Positions 8,501 to 18,181 of a stretch of DNA of 64,000 nt are shown piece by piece (within the stretch, counting starts at the first letter, position 1; every line of letters starts with the position of its first letter). The DNA comes from Streptomyces sp. NBC_01244 (GTDB lineage Bacteria; Actinomycetota; Actinomycetes; Streptomycetales; Streptomycetaceae). A program made the translations under genes and the position numbers. The notes beneath the pieces were generated by a model, which saw only the letters and a list, made by a program, of their open reading frames with translations, did not search any database and had not been told where the DNA came from. Where the stretch lies: positions 2,976,001-3,040,000 of the forward strand of contig NZ_CP108488.1 of the NCBI RefSeq assembly GCF_035987325.1, written 5' to 3'.

Positions 8501-10961
8501 CGGGCTCCTTGCCCTGCTCCAGCCAGATCTCCCCGGTCTTCGTCACGTCGATGGTGCGGTCGGTGGCGACGTCCTTGGTGCCGTTCTTGTCGATGACGAG
8601 GTAACTGACGCTGCTCGCACCGGGCTTGAGCTTGACGTGGGCGAAGGCTCCGTAGGCGTCGCGGCCGGTGAAGTCGTGGCCGGCGGGCCAGGGGGTGGCT
8701 TCGCCCTCGGCGAGGTCGCCCCAGGCGTAGAGCCGCCAGTCGGTGTAGTCGCCGTCGGGGCGGTTGTAGTGGACGACCGCGTAGTCGCGCTGGGTGGCGG
8801 TGGGGACTTCGACGGGCGGGAGCTGGCCGGTGGCCGACGTGGCGAGGGCGCTCGCGGTGCGGCCGGCGGAGTCGACGACCACGGCCTTGTAGCGCAGCGG
8901 GGTGCCGGCGGCGGCTTCGGCGTCGACGAACTGGGTGACCTTGTACGGTGCGTGGTCGGCGGAGCCGAGGACCTGCCACTTGTCCGTGCCGGTCTGGGCG
9001 GCGAACACGACCCGGCTCAGGGGGTCGCCGGTGACCTCGGCCGAGAGCTCGACGGTGCCGGTGGCGCCGGGGGCCGGGGCCTTGAGGGTCAGGGTGGGCT
9101 TGGTGGTGGGCTTGGCGGCGGGGGTGGTGGCCTGGAGGACCACGGAGCCGAGGGCCGGGAGGGTGACGGTCAGCTTGCCGGCCGCGGAGGAGCGGATCAG
9201 CGTGGCCGTGCCGCCGTAGAGGGCGGCGTACTGGACGCCTGCCGGGGCGTCGAGGTCGATGGTGCGGGGCGCGGTGGCGTTGTTGGCCGCGACCAGGTAC
9301 TCGGTGCGCGTGCGGGTGTCGGTGCGGGCGAAGGCGTAGGCCGACCCGTCGGAGAAACGTTCGCTCTGGACGCCGTCGCGGAGGGCCGGGTGGTCCTTCG
9401 TCAGCTGTGCGAGAGCACTGATCTGCTTGTAGAGCGGGTGCTCCGGATCGTAAGCATCGCTCGCGTGGGTGCGCGCCGTTCCGAGCTGGTCGTCGTCCAG
9501 GTAGTCGCCCGCCTCGGAGGCGAAGAGGGGCTGGCGGGCGTCCTTGTCCCCGCCCGCGCCGGTGAAGCCCTGCTCGTCGCCGGAGTAGATCACCGGGTTG
9601 CCCCGGGAGAGGAACATCAGCTCGTTGGCCAGTCGGTACCGGTCCAGCAGCTCTTGCTCCCCCGCCCCCGGCCGGTCCTGCTTCAGGAAGGTCCCGAAGC
9701 GGCCCATGTCGTGGTTGCCGAGGAAGGTGACCTGCTCGTAGGCGTTCGCCTTGTCGGTGGTGTACCGGTAGTCGTCGCCGAAGACGGAGGCCAGCCTTCC
9801 GGCCTCCGCGCCCTGGGCGGCGTACGAGCGGATCGCCTCCTGGAGCGGGAAGTCGAGCGTGGCGTCCAGGCGGCCCCGGGTCACGTACGGGGAGGTGATC
9901 GCCGTGTCGGCGGAGTAGACCTCGCCGAACATGAAGAAGTCCTCGCGGCCGTGCCGGGCCGCGTACGCGTCGAGGGCGGTGGCCCACTGGGTCCAGAAGC
10001 CGGTGTTCACGTGCTTGACGGTGTCGATCCGGAAGCCGTCGACGTCGAACTCCTCGACCCACTTCTCGTAGATCTTCTCCATCCCCTCCACGACCTCGGG
10101 ACGCTCGGTCCACAGGTCGTCGAGGCCGAAGAAGTCACCCTGGTCGGAGGATTCCCCGGCGAAGGTGGAGTCGCCCCGGTTGTGGTACATCGTCGGGTCG
10201 TTGAGCCAGGCCGGGACCTTGAGGTTCTTCTTCGCCGCGGGGACGAAGGGGGTGCGGGGGAAGGAGTCGCCGTCGGTCTTCGGGAACTTCCCCTCTCCCG
10301 CCTGGTAGTCGGAGTCCTCGAAGGGCACCCCGTCCTTGGTCAGGTACGGGAAGGCGCCCTTCGAGAGGTACCCGTAGGACGCCTCCCGGTAGTCGACGAC
10401 GTCGGCGGTGTGGTTGGTGATGACGTCGAAGAAGACCTTCATCCCCTTCCCGTGCGCCTTGTCGATCAGCCGCTCCAGGTCGGCGTTGGTCCCGAAGTGC
10501 GGGTCGACCTGGGTGAAGTCGGTGATCCAGTAGCCGTGGTAGCCGGCCGAGGCGTCCTTGCCCGTCCCCTGCACCGGCTGGTTCTTGAAGATCGGCGCCA
10601 TCCAGATGGCGGTGGTGCCGAGCCCCTTGATGTAGTCCAGCCGGTCGGTGATCCCCTGGAGGTCCCCGCCCTGGTAGAAGCCCTTGTCCGTCGGGTCCAG
10701 GCCGGTCTCCAGCCGGGAGCCGGTCAGCCCGCCCCGGTCGTTGCGCGGGTCGCCGTTCGCGAACCGGTCCGGGAGCACGAAGTAGAACTGCTCCCGGGTC
10801 AGGTCGTGCCGCGCGGCCTCGGCGGCCAGTTTGGCGTCCGAGGGCGGGGCCGGTGGCGCCTTGGCGGCGGCCGCCGCGGCGGCGGGAAGGGCGGGCAGGA
10901 GCGTCACGGCCAGGGTGGCTGCGAGCACTCCCGCGGCGCCGGCGAGGGCGGGGCGTATCAA
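5583..10961 (-). CDS. pulA: Secreted bifunctional alpha-amylase/pullulanase
   Basis: This 1792-residue secreted enzyme should cut alpha-1,4 links in starch and alpha-1,6 links in pullulan and limit dextrins. A signal peptide (about residues 1-31, ending APAAAA-like) precedes a first GH13 domain with catalytic Asp313 (VDGFRID), Glu347 (FGEVYS) and Asp418 (GNHD). Next come two CBM41-type starch-binding modules, recognisable from HYNRPDGDY and HYQRPDGAY. The C-terminal half is a pullulanase-type GH13 domain with its own VDGFRFD, YGEGWNF and DAHDNET motifs. Both active sites look intact. The start is TTG at 10961, supported by GAGGAG seven bases upstream and the ideal signal peptide. It lies 41 bp behind the alpha-amylase gene, so the two probably share a message. 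Confidence 0.93.
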   Translation of the reverse strand: MIRPALAGAAGVLAATLAVTLLPALPAAAAAAAKAPPAPPSDAKLAAEAARHDLTREQFYFVLPDRFANGDPRNDRGGLTGSRLETGLDPTDKGFYQGGDLQGITDRLDYIKGLGTTAIWMAPIFKNQPVQGTGKDASAGYHGYWITDFTQVDPHFGTNADLERLIDKAHGKGMKVFFDVITNHTADVVDYREASYGYLSKGAFPYLTKDGVPFEDSDYQAGEGKFPKTDGDSFPRTPFVPAAKKNLKVPAWLNDPTMYHNRGDSTFAGESSDQGDFFGLDDLWTERPEVVEGMEKIYEKWVEEFDVDGFRIDTVKHVNTGFWTQWATALDAYAARHGREDFFMFGEVYSADTAITSPYVTRGRLDATLDFPLQEAIRSYAAQGAEAGRLASVFGDDYRYTTDKANAYEQVTFLGNHDMGRFGTFLKQDRPGAGEQELLDRYRLANELMFLSRGNPVIYSGDEQGFTGAGGDKDARQPLFASEAGDYLDDDQLGTARTHASDAYDPEHPLYKQISALAQLTKDHPALRDGVQSERFSDGSAYAFARTDTRTRTEYLVAANNATAPRTIDLDAPAGVQYAALYGGTATLIRSSAAGKLTVTLPALGSVVLQATTPAAKPTTKPTLTLKAPAPGATGTVELSAEVTGDPLSRVVFAAQTGTDKWQVLGSADHAPYKVTQFVDAEAAAGTPLRYKAVVVDSAGRTASALATSATGQLPPVEVPTATQRDYAVVHYNRPDGDYTDWRLYAWGDLAEGEATPWPAGHDFTGRDAYGAFAHVKLKPGASSVSYLVIDKNGTKDVATDRTIDVTKTGEIWLEQGKEPARTDRPAYPPQDTSMAVLHYQRPDGAYEGWGLHVWTGAATPTDWSKPVLPVRTDSYGAVYEVPLAAGATSLSYILHNGDAKDLPSDQSLDLKSNGHEVWMLGGKEKYLLPQPAGSAAALDLTKAQAVWIDRDTVAWNAPQAAASLQLLASREGAVKAENGTLTGAGSARWLRLATTELTAAQKQKYPHLAAYAAFTVDPRDRDRVREALRGQLVASARAANGAVLAATGVQLAGVLDDLYATADRLGPVFKDGRPTLSVWAPTAQQVTLELDGRRQVPMRRDDATGVWSVRGDRDWTGKRYRFAVTVWAPSTGRVVRNLVTDPYSTALTTDSAYSLAVDLADPKLAPAGWRELKKPASVPFTSAQIQELHIRDFSVADTTSTHPGRYLAFTDTASAGMRHLRDLAAAGTSYVHLLPAFDIGTIPEKPGDRTEPDCDLKVYAPDSEEQQACVAAAAAKDAYNWGYDPLHYTVPEGSYASDPNGTARTVEFRRMVQSLNGAGLRTVMDVVYNHTVAAGQSDKSVLDRIVPGYYQRLLADGSVATSTCCANTAPENAMMGRLVVDSVVTWAKQYKVDGFRFDLMGHHPKANILAVRAALDALTVAKDGVDGKKIVLYGEGWNFGEVANDARFVQATQQNMAGTGIATFSDRARDAVRGGGPFDEDPRVQGFASGLFTAPNASPANGTPEQQRVRLLHDQDLIKVGLTGNLAGYAFTDSTGRAVKGSEVDYNGAPAGYAAAPGDALAYVDAHDNETLFDALAFKLPEGTSTADRARSQVLAMSVAALSQGPALSQAGTDLLRSKSLDRNSYDSGDWFNAILWGCKDGNGFGRGLPPAADNRAKWPYAKPLLAAPAPGCAEIGGASSAYRDLLKIRTTEPAFALTTTAAVQAKLAFPLSGPEETPGVITMTLGDLVVVFNAAPTALTQRVPALAGTAYALHPVQASGADPVVRRAAYDPAKGEFAVPARTAAVFKRG

Positions 10962-11002
10962 GGCGGATCTCCTCGGGTGCGGGACGGGATGGGGCGGGAG
11001 GG

Positions 11003-12763
11003 TCAGTTGCGCCAGGTGTCGGTCAGCGTGACCTTGCCGTTGGCGGGGACCGTCGCGGAGCGGTTGGCTCCGCTCTCCCAGGTGACGTTCCCGGCGGCGT
11101 CCTTGCGGACGTACTTGTACGCGAAGACCGTGCCGGGCGGGAGCGTGACGTCGAGCTTCCAGACGGGATAGGCGGCCGGGTCGAGCTTGAGCGCGGCGCC
11201 GGTGTTCCAGCTGCCGAGCTCGGCGCGGTCACCGGTGACGTGGATGTTCTGGCCGACGACGGTGGTGGCGTTGACGGCGAAGGAGGCACCGGCAGCGGCG
11301 GTGGGCGTGGGAGTGGGCGTCGGAGTCGGAGTCGGGCTCGGGCTCGAGGTGGCGCCGCAGCCGCGGGCACCCACGTGCAGGGCGACGGCCGTCCCGGCCC
11401 CGAGGGTGGCGGTGAACCGCCCGCCGGAGTCCACGGTCACGGACCGCCCGCTCTGCACGTCGCAGTAGTCGCCGCCCGCGAGGGAGGTCTGGAACGTCCG
11501 CGTCAGCGCCGAGCCCTCGTGGTTGATGGCGACGTACGCCTTGGTTCCCCGCCCGAAGGCGATCTGGTCGGCGCCGTTGTCCCACCAGTCGGTGACGGCC
11601 TGGCCGCGCGCGGAGTTGCGGAAGCCGACCATGGAGGAGATCTCCCGCCAGGCGTGCTGGCACTTCCACCCGTCGGCGTAACAGGCGTTCACGGTGCCGC
11701 CGTTGGGCGGTCCGGCATCCCGGTCGGTCCACTCGTAGCCGGAGTGCACGTCGGGAGAGCCGTAGGGCCACGCCAGCATGAAGACGTTTCCGAGCGTGTA
11801 GGCGGACCCGTCCTTGTAGCTGAGGGTGTCACCGCCGCGCTCGGTGTCGTGGTTGTCGACGAACACGGCGGACTGCCCGGAGGGCATGTGCCCCCACGCC
11901 TCGCCGAAGTTCTTCAGGTAGGCGAGGTTCTCGCTCTGGAAGACCCGCTTGAGGTCCCGCGCGTACCGGAACTCCTGTACGTCCCCGCTCCCGAGGTACT
12001 CGCTCGGCGAGACGGCCTCGCCCGCCCCGTGGATCGCCTCCTGCTTCCAGTAGGCGTTCGGGTTCGACATCCGGGACTTGATGTTGGCGAGGTCGGCGGC
12101 CGGCATGTGCTTGGCGGCGTCGATCCGGAAGCCGTCCACGCCGAGGGAGAGCAGGTCGTTGAGGTAGCCGGCGATCCGGCCCCGCACGTAGTCCTCGCCG
12201 GTGTCCAGGTCGGCGAGTTGCACGAGCTCGCAGTTCTGGACGTTCCCGCGATCGCCGTAGTTCGATATCGAGGACCGGCAGTCGTCCATGTCCCCACCGG
12301 AGTAGATGCCGGGGTAGTTGTACTTCGTGTACGAACTGCCCCCCGTCCCCACCCCGTCCCCGGCCGCCATGTGGTTGATGACGGAGTCGGCGACGACCTT
12401 CACGCCGGCGGCGTGACAGGCGTCGACCATGGCCTTGAAGGCGGTACGGTCACCCAGCCGCCCGGCGATCTTGTAGCTGACGGGCTGGTACGAGGTCCAC
12501 CACTGGCCCCCCTGGATGTGCTCCTGCGGGGGCGACACCTGGACGTAGCCGTACCCGGCGGGCCCGAGGCTCTCCCCGCAGGCCTTCCCCACGGAGTCGA
12601 ACTTCCACTCGAACATGACGGCGGTGACGTCCTTCTCACCTGGGGCGGCGGCCACGGCCTGCTGGGCGGACCCCCCGACGACGGCGAGGGCGGTCACGGC
12701 GGTGACGGCGGATACGGACAGCAGCGCGGCGGCGGCTCTGGCGGCGCGGGCACGGGTTGACAT
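11003..12763 (-). CDS. Secreted alpha-amylase with CBM20
   Basis: The 586-residue enzyme hydrolyses alpha-1,4 links in starch outside the cell. Residues 1-39 form a signal peptide (ending AVAAAP). The GH13 domain resembles the animal/actinobacterial amylase subfamily, with [11 protein letters not shown] near the start, catalytic Asp215 (VDGFRID), Glu242 (WKQE) and Asp306 (VDNHD). After a beta-sandwich domain comes a Thr-Pro linker and a C-terminal CBM20 starch-binding module of about 95 residues ([28 protein letters not shown]). The ATG at 12763 is chosen over longer readings because AGGAGGAAC precedes it and the signal peptide begins there. It is the first gene of the pair with pulA and has an operator-covered promoter. 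Confidence 0.95.
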   Translation of the reverse strand: MSTRARAARAAAALLSVSAVTAVTALAVVGGSAQQAVAAAPGEKDVTAVMFEWKFDSVGKACGESLGPAGYGYVQVSPPQEHIQGGQWWTSYQPVSYKIAGRLGDRTAFKAMVDACHAAGVKVVADSVINHMAAGDGVGTGGSSYTKYNYPGIYSGGDMDDCRSSISNYGDRGNVQNCELVQLADLDTGEDYVRGRIAGYLNDLLSLGVDGFRIDAAKHMPAADLANIKSRMSNPNAYWKQEAIHGAGEAVSPSEYLGSGDVQEFRYARDLKRVFQSENLAYLKNFGEAWGHMPSGQSAVFVDNHDTERGGDTLSYKDGSAYTLGNVFMLAWPYGSPDVHSGYEWTDRDAGPPNGGTVNACYADGWKCQHAWREISSMVGFRNSARGQAVTDWWDNGADQIAFGRGTKAYVAINHEGSALTRTFQTSLAGGDYCDVQSGRSVTVDSGGRFTATLGAGTAVALHVGARGCGATSSPSPTPTPTPTPTPTAAAGASFAVNATTVVGQNIHVTGDRAELGSWNTGAALKLDPAAYPVWKLDVTLPPGTVFAYKYVRKDAAGNVTWESGANRSATVPANGKVTLTDTWRN

Positions 12764-12835
12764 GCGGTGTTCCTCCTGGCGGAGAGGCGCAGGACCGGGT
12801 GGGGACCGGTCACGGCCTGGTTGGGGATTGCAGCG

Positions 12836-12887
12836 ACCGTAGGTGCCAGGAGGAGGCGCTGCAAGACCTTGCGCAAGAGATTGCAGA
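12836..12887 (-). promoter_or_regulatory. Alpha-amylase promoter with overlapping LacI/MalR-type operators
   Basis: On the minus strand a -35 TTGCAG (12859-12864) is separated by 17 bp from a -10 TACGGT (12836-12841). Next to and across the -35 box lie repeated CTTGC/GCAAG half-sites: GCAAG at 12861-12865, a perfect CTTGCGCAAG palindrome at 12868-12877 and a further TTGCAG at 12881-12886. This arrangement matches what is known of Streptomyces amylase promoters controlled by MalR (Reg1). Binding by the repressors in this window is inferred. Confidence 0.75.
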
Positions 12888-13085
12888 ATTGTTTCCGGAT
12901 GAGGTCGGGGCATGGGCGCGCGAACGCCCACCAGCCCGTCGGGGTTGGTGGGCGCATCGGATCGCTCCGCACGGCCGCCCGGCCCGGCGACCACCGGCCG
13001 TCACGTGCGCAGGACGGATCTACAGGTGCGGGAGGCCGAAGTCGCAGTCGGACCTCTGATGATGCGATGCGAAACGGGAGGGGGC
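12888..13085. other. Intergenic stretch between the amylase promoter and the lectin terminator
   Basis: Apart from the amylase promoter and operators on one side and the lectin terminator on the other, I see no further gene or strong repeat in this part of the gap. Short readings exist here, but they lack start signals and typical Streptomyces codon-position bias. Confidence 0.5.
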
Positions 13086-13116
13086 CCCGGTCCGGCACGT
13101 GAGGTGCCGGACCGGG
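13086..13116 (-). terminator. Hairpin terminator after the ricin-domain gene
   Basis: A perfect 13-bp stem (13086-13098 with 13104-13116, core GGTCCGGCAC/GTGCCGGACC) encloses a 5-base loop and begins 7 bases after the lectin stop codon. There is no U tract, as is usual in actinobacteria. Confidence 0.85.
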
Positions 13117-13123
13117 CCGGTGC

Positions 13124-13591
13124 TCAGAAGTCCCAGCTCTGGCTGCGCGCACCGTTGCAGGTCCAGCTGACCAGGAGCTGGCCGTTGTCGGCCCGGCCAC
13201 CCAGGATGTCGAGGCACTTTCCGTTCACCCGGTTGCGGATCTCGCCGCCGTTGCGGAACCACTTCTGGTGGCGGGTGCCGTTGCAGTCCCACATGCTCAC
13301 GGAGCCCTGGTCCTCCATGTGGGGGCCGTAGATCTCCAGGCACTTTCCGTTCAGGTTGGAACGGATCTGCTCGCCGTCCCAGTACCACTGCTGGTTGGAG
13401 CCGCCGTGACAGTCGTACGCCACGACGGAGGCGCCGTTCTCCTGGTGGTACATGAAGATGTCGGCGCACCTCCCGTTCAGGTTGGACTTGAGGAGGGGCG
13501 CCGCGGCAGCCGCGGGTGTGCCCGTCAAGGTGGCGCCGGCCAGCAGTCCGGTAGCCGCCAGCAGAAGCATCAGTCGCCGTACGGACCTCAT
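13124..13591 (-). CDS. Secreted ricin-type beta-trefoil lectin
   Basis: This 155-residue protein is a signal peptide (about residues 1-30, AGATLTGTPAAAAA) followed by a single beta-trefoil. Three repeats can be read, each with an N-[LV]-NG-[RK]-C strand and a Q-x-W-type end: SNQQWYW, RHQKWFR and RSQSWDF. Six cysteines sit at equivalent positions and probably pair within each repeat. Such domains bind sugars such as galactose or xylan; here no catalytic domain is attached, so it may be a free lectin or a carbohydrate-targeting partner. The ATG at 13591 follows GAAGGAG. It is transcribed divergently from the STAND gene, with 149 bp between the two starts. Confidence 0.88.
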   Translation of the reverse strand: MRSVRRLMLLLAATGLLAGATLTGTPAAAAAPLLKSNLNGRCADIFMYHQENGASVVAYDCHGGSNQQWYWDGEQIRSNLNGKCLEIYGPHMEDQGSVSMWDCNGTRHQKWFRNGGEIRNRVNGKCLDILGGRADNGQLLVSWTCNGARSQSWDF

Positions 13592-13740
13592 GGATTCTCC
13601 TTCGTGTCGCCCTGGCGCAGGTTGCGCTGGGCCATGTCTAGCCGCCGGTTGATGTCCGGTGCCGGAACGGGGATTCCGGACATCAACAGCTGGACAAACA
13701 CCACCCATCACGACTGCGGAAAGACGCAGGAAGGAAGGTC

Positions 13741-16700
13741 ATGCCCCGCCCCGAACGGCCGCTCGACCCGGACACCGGTCCGCTGACACAATTCGCCGCC
13801 GACCTTCGAAAGCTGCGCGAGGCAGCGGGACGGCCGCCTTATCGGGCACTGGCCAAAAGGGCGCACTATTCGTCCACGACCCTGTCGGACGCGGCGGGCG
13901 GGCACACGTTTCCGAGCCTTGGCGTCACGCTCGCGTACATCGAGGCGTGCCGGGGTGACCGCCTCGTATGGGAAGCCCGCTGGCATGCGGTCGCCGCCGA
14001 GATCGCCGCGCGCGCACAGGATGCCGAGCCCGGGGAGACCAGCCGGCAGGGCGCACCGTACGCGGGGCTCTCGGCGTTCCAGCCGCAAGACGCCGACCGC
14101 TTCTTCGGGCGCGAGCGGCTGACCGGCGAGGTGGTCGCGAAGGTGCGTGAGCGCCGGTTCCTGGCGGTCTTCGGACCGTCCGGATCGGGGAAGTCCTCGG
14201 TGCTGCGGGCCGGGCTCGTGGCCCGCGCTCGGGCATCGGGGTGGCCGGTGATGCTGTTCACGCCGGGCTCGCATCCCGTGGAGGAGTGCGCCGTCCACCT
14301 GGCCGCGGAGACGGGCGTGGCTCCCGGCTCGCTGGTGGCCGAGCTGCTGGGCGATCCCGTGGCGCTGCACCTGCGGATCCGGCAGACGGTGATCGACCGG
14401 GCCCCCGACGTCGATGTGCTGATCGTGGTCGACCAGTTCGAGGAGGTCTTCACCCTCTGCGGGGACCGGGACGAACGGGACGCGTTCATCGCCATGCTGA
14501 TCGCGGCCACCACGGCGGAGACCAGCCGCACCCGGGTGGTGCTCGGCGTGCGCGCCGATTTCTACGGCCACTGCGTCCAAGACCCCCGGCTGGTCGAGGC
14601 GGTGCGCGACGCTCAGATCGCGGTCGGTCCGATGAGCAGTCAGGAACTGCGCGAGGCCATCACCCGGCCGGCGATGCTCGCCGACTGCACGGTGACCGGC
14701 CCGCTGCTGGCGGCCGTGGTCGCGGACGCGACCGGTCAGCCGGGTGCCTTGCCGCTGGTCTCGCACGCGATGGTCGAGACCTGGCGCCGTCGCAGCGGCA
14801 GCCGCCTGACCCTGGGCGGGTATCTGGCGGCCGGCGGCATCCAGCACGCGCTCGCGCAGACCGCCGAGGCCGCCTACCGGGGGCTGTCCCCCGTGCAGCA
14901 GGACCTCGCCCGATCGCTGTTCCTCCGGCTGACCGCGCTGGGCGACGGTACGGAGGACACCCGGCGCCGCATCACCAGGGACGAACTGGACCCGACCCCC
15001 GACACGGCCTTCGTGCTCGAATCCCTGGCCCGGCAACGGCTGGTGACGCTGGACCAGGGGTGCGTCGAGATCACCCACGAGGCGATCATCCGGTGCTGGC
15101 CGAGGCTGCGCGGCTGGCTGACCGAGGACCGGGACCGGCTGCTCCTGCACCGTCAGCTCACCGACGCGACCGCCGGGTGGGAGGCGCAGGACCGCGACCC
15201 GCACGCCCTCTACCGGGGTGCCCGGCTGGCCGCGGCACTGGACCTGGCCGCCGCCGACGGCAGCCGCCTGACCTCCAGGGAGCGGCGCTTCCTCGACGCG
15301 GGCCGGGCAGCGCAGGCCGGCGAGATGGCGGCGGTCAGGCGCCGGTCGGTCCGCCTGCGGCAGCTGGTCACGCTGCTCACGGTCCTGGTGGTCATCGCGG
15401 CGACCGCGGGCGGACTGGCCGTCGACTCGCGCGACTCGGCCATCCACCAGCGCAACGTGGCCATTGCCCGGAAGGCGGCCGCGGACGCGGCCGAGGTGCG
15501 GCGGCAGGACCCTTCCCTCTCGGTCCAGCTGAACCTGGCCGCGTACCGGCTGGCGGCCACCGGCGACGTCCGCGACCAGCTCATGAGCGCGTTCGCGACG
15601 CCGTACACGAGCCGTGTCACCGGCCACACCTCCGACGTGGTCGCGGTCTCCCTCGCTCCCGAGGGCCGGGTCCTGGCCACCGCGAGCTGGGACCGCACGG
15701 TCCGGCTGTGGAACGTGACGGACGCCCATCACCCCGTACAACTGGCCGTCTTGAACCAGCCGGAGCGGCTGATGTCGGTGGCCTTCGGTGAGGGCGGCCG
15801 CGTCCTGGCCACGGCGAGCGAACGCACGGTACGGCTGTGGGACGTGACGGACCGGCGTGCGCCCGCCGCGCTGGGCACGCTGCCGGACCAGCGGTCCGCG
15901 CCGACCTGGGTGGCGTACAGGCCGGACGGCATCCTGGCCACCGGCCACGCCGACGGTACGGCGCGGCTGTGGAAGGCGAACGACCCCCGCCACCCACACC
16001 TACTGGCCACCCTGCCGGGCCACACCCACGAGGTCACCTCGGCGACGTTCAGCCCGGACGGCCACACGCTGGCAACGACCGGCGACACCACCACCAGACT
16101 GTGGGACGTCACCGACCCCGCTCATCCCACCCTCCAGGACGTCCTGCGCGGACACACCGATACGGTGACCTCGGCGGCCTTCAGCCCGGACGGCCGGACC
16201 GTGGCGACCGGGAGCTGGGACCGCACCGCACGGGTCTGGGACATCGCGCGCACGCAGCCACCGGCCGTCCTGCTCGGCCATCCCGCGATCGTCTGGTCCG
16301 TGGCGTTCAGCCCGGACGGCAGCACGCTCGTCTCCGTCGGGGGTTCCACTCAGTTCTGGGACATGGCCACCCCCGCGAGCCCGAAACGGACCAGCACGCT
16401 CCAGGGCGGCTTCTACCAGACCGCGTTCAGCCCGGACGGCCACGTGCTCGCCACCTCCGACCGACTGCTGGACCTGCGTGACCTGTCCCTCGCGACCCAC
16501 GACGACGTGGTCACGTCCCTGGCGTACGCCCCCGGCGGCCGACTGCTCGCCAGCGCCAGCTGGGACGGCACCGCACGGCTGTGGCAGGTCACCGGCGGTC
16601 GGGCCCTGTGGCCGCTGTCGGTCCTGCGCGGGCACAGCAGGTTCGTCCGGTGCGTGGCGTTCAGCCCGGACGGGCGCACCCTCGTCACGGCGAGCGAGGA

Positions 16701-17505
16701 CGCCACCGTCCGCGTCTGGGACGTGACCGATCCCCGGAGACCGCGCCTGGCGTCGGTCCTCAGCCCCGGCGGCGGCGAAGTCGGCGGCGCCGGCTTCGCC
16801 CCGAACGGCCGTCTGCTGGCCGTCTGGGCCCTGGGCGCGGCCGGGCTCTGGGACCTGACCGATCCGGGCAGTCCCAGGCGGCTGAGCCGGATCGCCGAGG
16901 ACGGGCCGGACGTCACCATGGCTTCGTTCCGTCCGGACGGCCGGACGCTGGTGACGAGCAGCGGCGAGTCCGGTTCCCTGCGCTTGTGGGACATCGGCGA
17001 TCCGCGCAGCCCGCGGGAACTGCCGTCCCCGTACCGGTCGGACCCGCTGACCGGCGGCGTGTTCAGCCCCGACGGCCGAAGACTGGCCGCCTTCCACCGC
17101 ACGGACAAGACGGTGTGGCTGATGAACACCGACACCATCGGCCGCCCGACCGGAGTGCGGCGACTGCCGGCGTCCGGCTCCTGGCTCTACCGGCTGGCCT
17201 TCGACACGGCCGGCCGCCGCCTGGCAGCCGGCGCCGCGGACGGCAAGACCCTGCTCTGGGACGTGGCCGGAGCAACGACCCCCACCGTCCTCACCGGCCA
17301 CGCGAACCCCGTACCGGCCGTGACATTCAGCCCGGACGGCGCCACCCTGTCCACCGGCGGCAACGACTTCACGATCCGCCTGTGGGACACCGACCTGAAC
17401 AGGGTCACCTCCCGCATCTGCGAGAGCGCGCACCCCCGAATCACCAGAGCCCAATGGGGCCACCACTTCACGGCGCTCGCCTTCAACCCACCCTGCGCTG
17501 TTTGA
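13741..17505 (+). CDS. HTH-STAND NTPase-WD40 repeat protein
   Basis: The 1254-residue protein has four parts. Residues about 14-60 form an XRE-like helix-turn-helix (LRKLREAAG...RALAKRAHYSSTTLSDAAGG). Residues about 107-510 form an nSTAND1-type NTPase with FFGRE at 121-125, Walker A GPSGSGKSS at 145-153 and Walker B VLIVVDQFEEVF at about 230-241. A transmembrane-like helix follows at about 539-562. The rest holds some 14 WD40 repeats (FSPDGRTLATGSWDRTARVWD type), enough for two seven-bladed propellers, ending with a PCAV tail. STAND proteins act as ligand-triggered switches in signalling or defence, with the propellers as sensor. The target is unknown. The ATG follows a GGAAGG motif. Confidence 0.9.
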   Translation: MPRPERPLDPDTGPLTQFAADLRKLREAAGRPPYRALAKRAHYSSTTLSDAAGGHTFPSLGVTLAYIEACRGDRLVWEARWHAVAAEIAARAQDAEPGETSRQGAPYAGLSAFQPQDADRFFGRERLTGEVVAKVRERRFLAVFGPSGSGKSSVLRAGLVARARASGWPVMLFTPGSHPVEECAVHLAAETGVAPGSLVAELLGDPVALHLRIRQTVIDRAPDVDVLIVVDQFEEVFTLCGDRDERDAFIAMLIAATTAETSRTRVVLGVRADFYGHCVQDPRLVEAVRDAQIAVGPMSSQELREAITRPAMLADCTVTGPLLAAVVADATGQPGALPLVSHAMVETWRRRSGSRLTLGGYLAAGGIQHALAQTAEAAYRGLSPVQQDLARSLFLRLTALGDGTEDTRRRITRDELDPTPDTAFVLESLARQRLVTLDQGCVEITHEAIIRCWPRLRGWLTEDRDRLLLHRQLTDATAGWEAQDRDPHALYRGARLAAALDLAAADGSRLTSRERRFLDAGRAAQAGEMAAVRRRSVRLRQLVTLLTVLVVIAATAGGLAVDSRDSAIHQRNVAIARKAAADAAEVRRQDPSLSVQLNLAAYRLAATGDVRDQLMSAFATPYTSRVTGHTSDVVAVSLAPEGRVLATASWDRTVRLWNVTDAHHPVQLAVLNQPERLMSVAFGEGGRVLATASERTVRLWDVTDRRAPAALGTLPDQRSAPTWVAYRPDGILATGHADGTARLWKANDPRHPHLLATLPGHTHEVTSATFSPDGHTLATTGDTTTRLWDVTDPAHPTLQDVLRGHTDTVTSAAFSPDGRTVATGSWDRTARVWDIARTQPPAVLLGHPAIVWSVAFSPDGSTLVSVGGSTQFWDMATPASPKRTSTLQGGFYQTAFSPDGHVLATSDRLLDLRDLSLATHDDVVTSLAYAPGGRLLASASWDGTARLWQVTGGRALWPLSVLRGHSRFVRCVAFSPDGRTLVTASEDATVRVWDVTDPRRPRLASVLSPGGGEVGGAGFAPNGRLLAVWALGAAGLWDLTDPGSPRRLSRIAEDGPDVTMASFRPDGRTLVTSSGESGSLRLWDIGDPRSPRELPSPYRSDPLTGGVFSPDGRRLAAFHRTDKTVWLMNTDTIGRPTGVRRLPASGSWLYRLAFDTAGRRLAAGAADGKTLLWDVAGATTPTVLTGHANPVPAVTFSPDGATLSTGGNDFTIRLWDTDLNRVTSRICESAHPRITRAQWGHHFTALAFNPPCAV

Positions 17506-17882
17506 TGCGGTCGAGGAGGTCGAGCACGCGATGAAGGGGGCATTTCATGCGTCCCGATCCGGGCGCGTGCCCGGTGACCGGGCTTCCCAGCCCAAGACGG
17601 CCCGCATCCGCTTAGCCGAGTGGGAGTGCGTAGCGATCTGTCGCGCCCACCGACCCTGAGGGGCTTCTCGCCACTCTCTCGCTCATGGTGGCGGTCGACG
17701 GTCACGGGAAGGGTGTTCAGGCGCCCGGTCCTGGATGCTCCGATCGCCCCGCGCGTCCGTACCGGCCGAGGTCACGGTCCTGCCGGGGCCCTACCCAGAT
17801 GACCCCTGACCCAAGGGGGCTGCGCATCTCAGACGAGGCCGCTCCTCCCCACACTTCCCTCCCGGCCGTTCCCCGGGGGGAT
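17506..17882. other. Intergenic stretch with no supported gene
   Basis: This 377-bp piece after the STAND gene contains only short readings in several frames, none with a ribosome-binding site or a recognisable domain. It could hold decayed coding sequence, but I see no family signature to support that. It leads into the large inverted repeat. Confidence 0.5.
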
Positions 17883-18013
17883 CCCGGAAGTCTTGTGGCT
17901 TTTCGGCGTGGGTCGGTCGGTCAAGGGTGGCCGAAGGCCATCGCGAAGCGACGCGACCGAAGGGAGCGCCCTTGAGGGACCGGCCCACGCCGAAAGAACA
18001 CTGGACTACCGGG
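17883..18013. repeat. 130-bp imperfect inverted repeat (MITE-like or structured element)
   Basis: The left arm (17883-about 17932) and right arm (about 17962-18013) are imperfect reverse complements over about 50 bp. Both contain TTTCGGCGTGGG, a GGTC box and TCAAGGG in the same order, and both end in a CCCGG block. About 30 bases of unpaired sequence rich in GCGAAGCGACGCGACC lie between them. It encodes no credible protein. It may be a miniature mobile repeat or a long RNA hairpin; I have seen similar sequence between Streptomyces genes, but cannot test its copy number here. Confidence 0.7.
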
Positions 18014-18181
18014 ACGCCCCCCGAAACCCCACGCAGCCAAAGATCAACCCGCAGCCCAAGCCGGCCCCCGACCCCACCGGCAGCACTCCGTGCCCGCGCC
18101 TCATCGCCGAGGGGGCGGGTGGGCAACCACCGGCTGAGGGTGGTGGTGAGAGGGGGAAGAAGCCCCGCCCCCGCAGACCCC

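Noticed and set aside
7938..11171. 1077-codon open frame antisense to the pullulanase gene
   Set aside because: It is a GC-rich shadow of the real gene: no domain, low-complexity Gly/Val/Asp content and no start signals.
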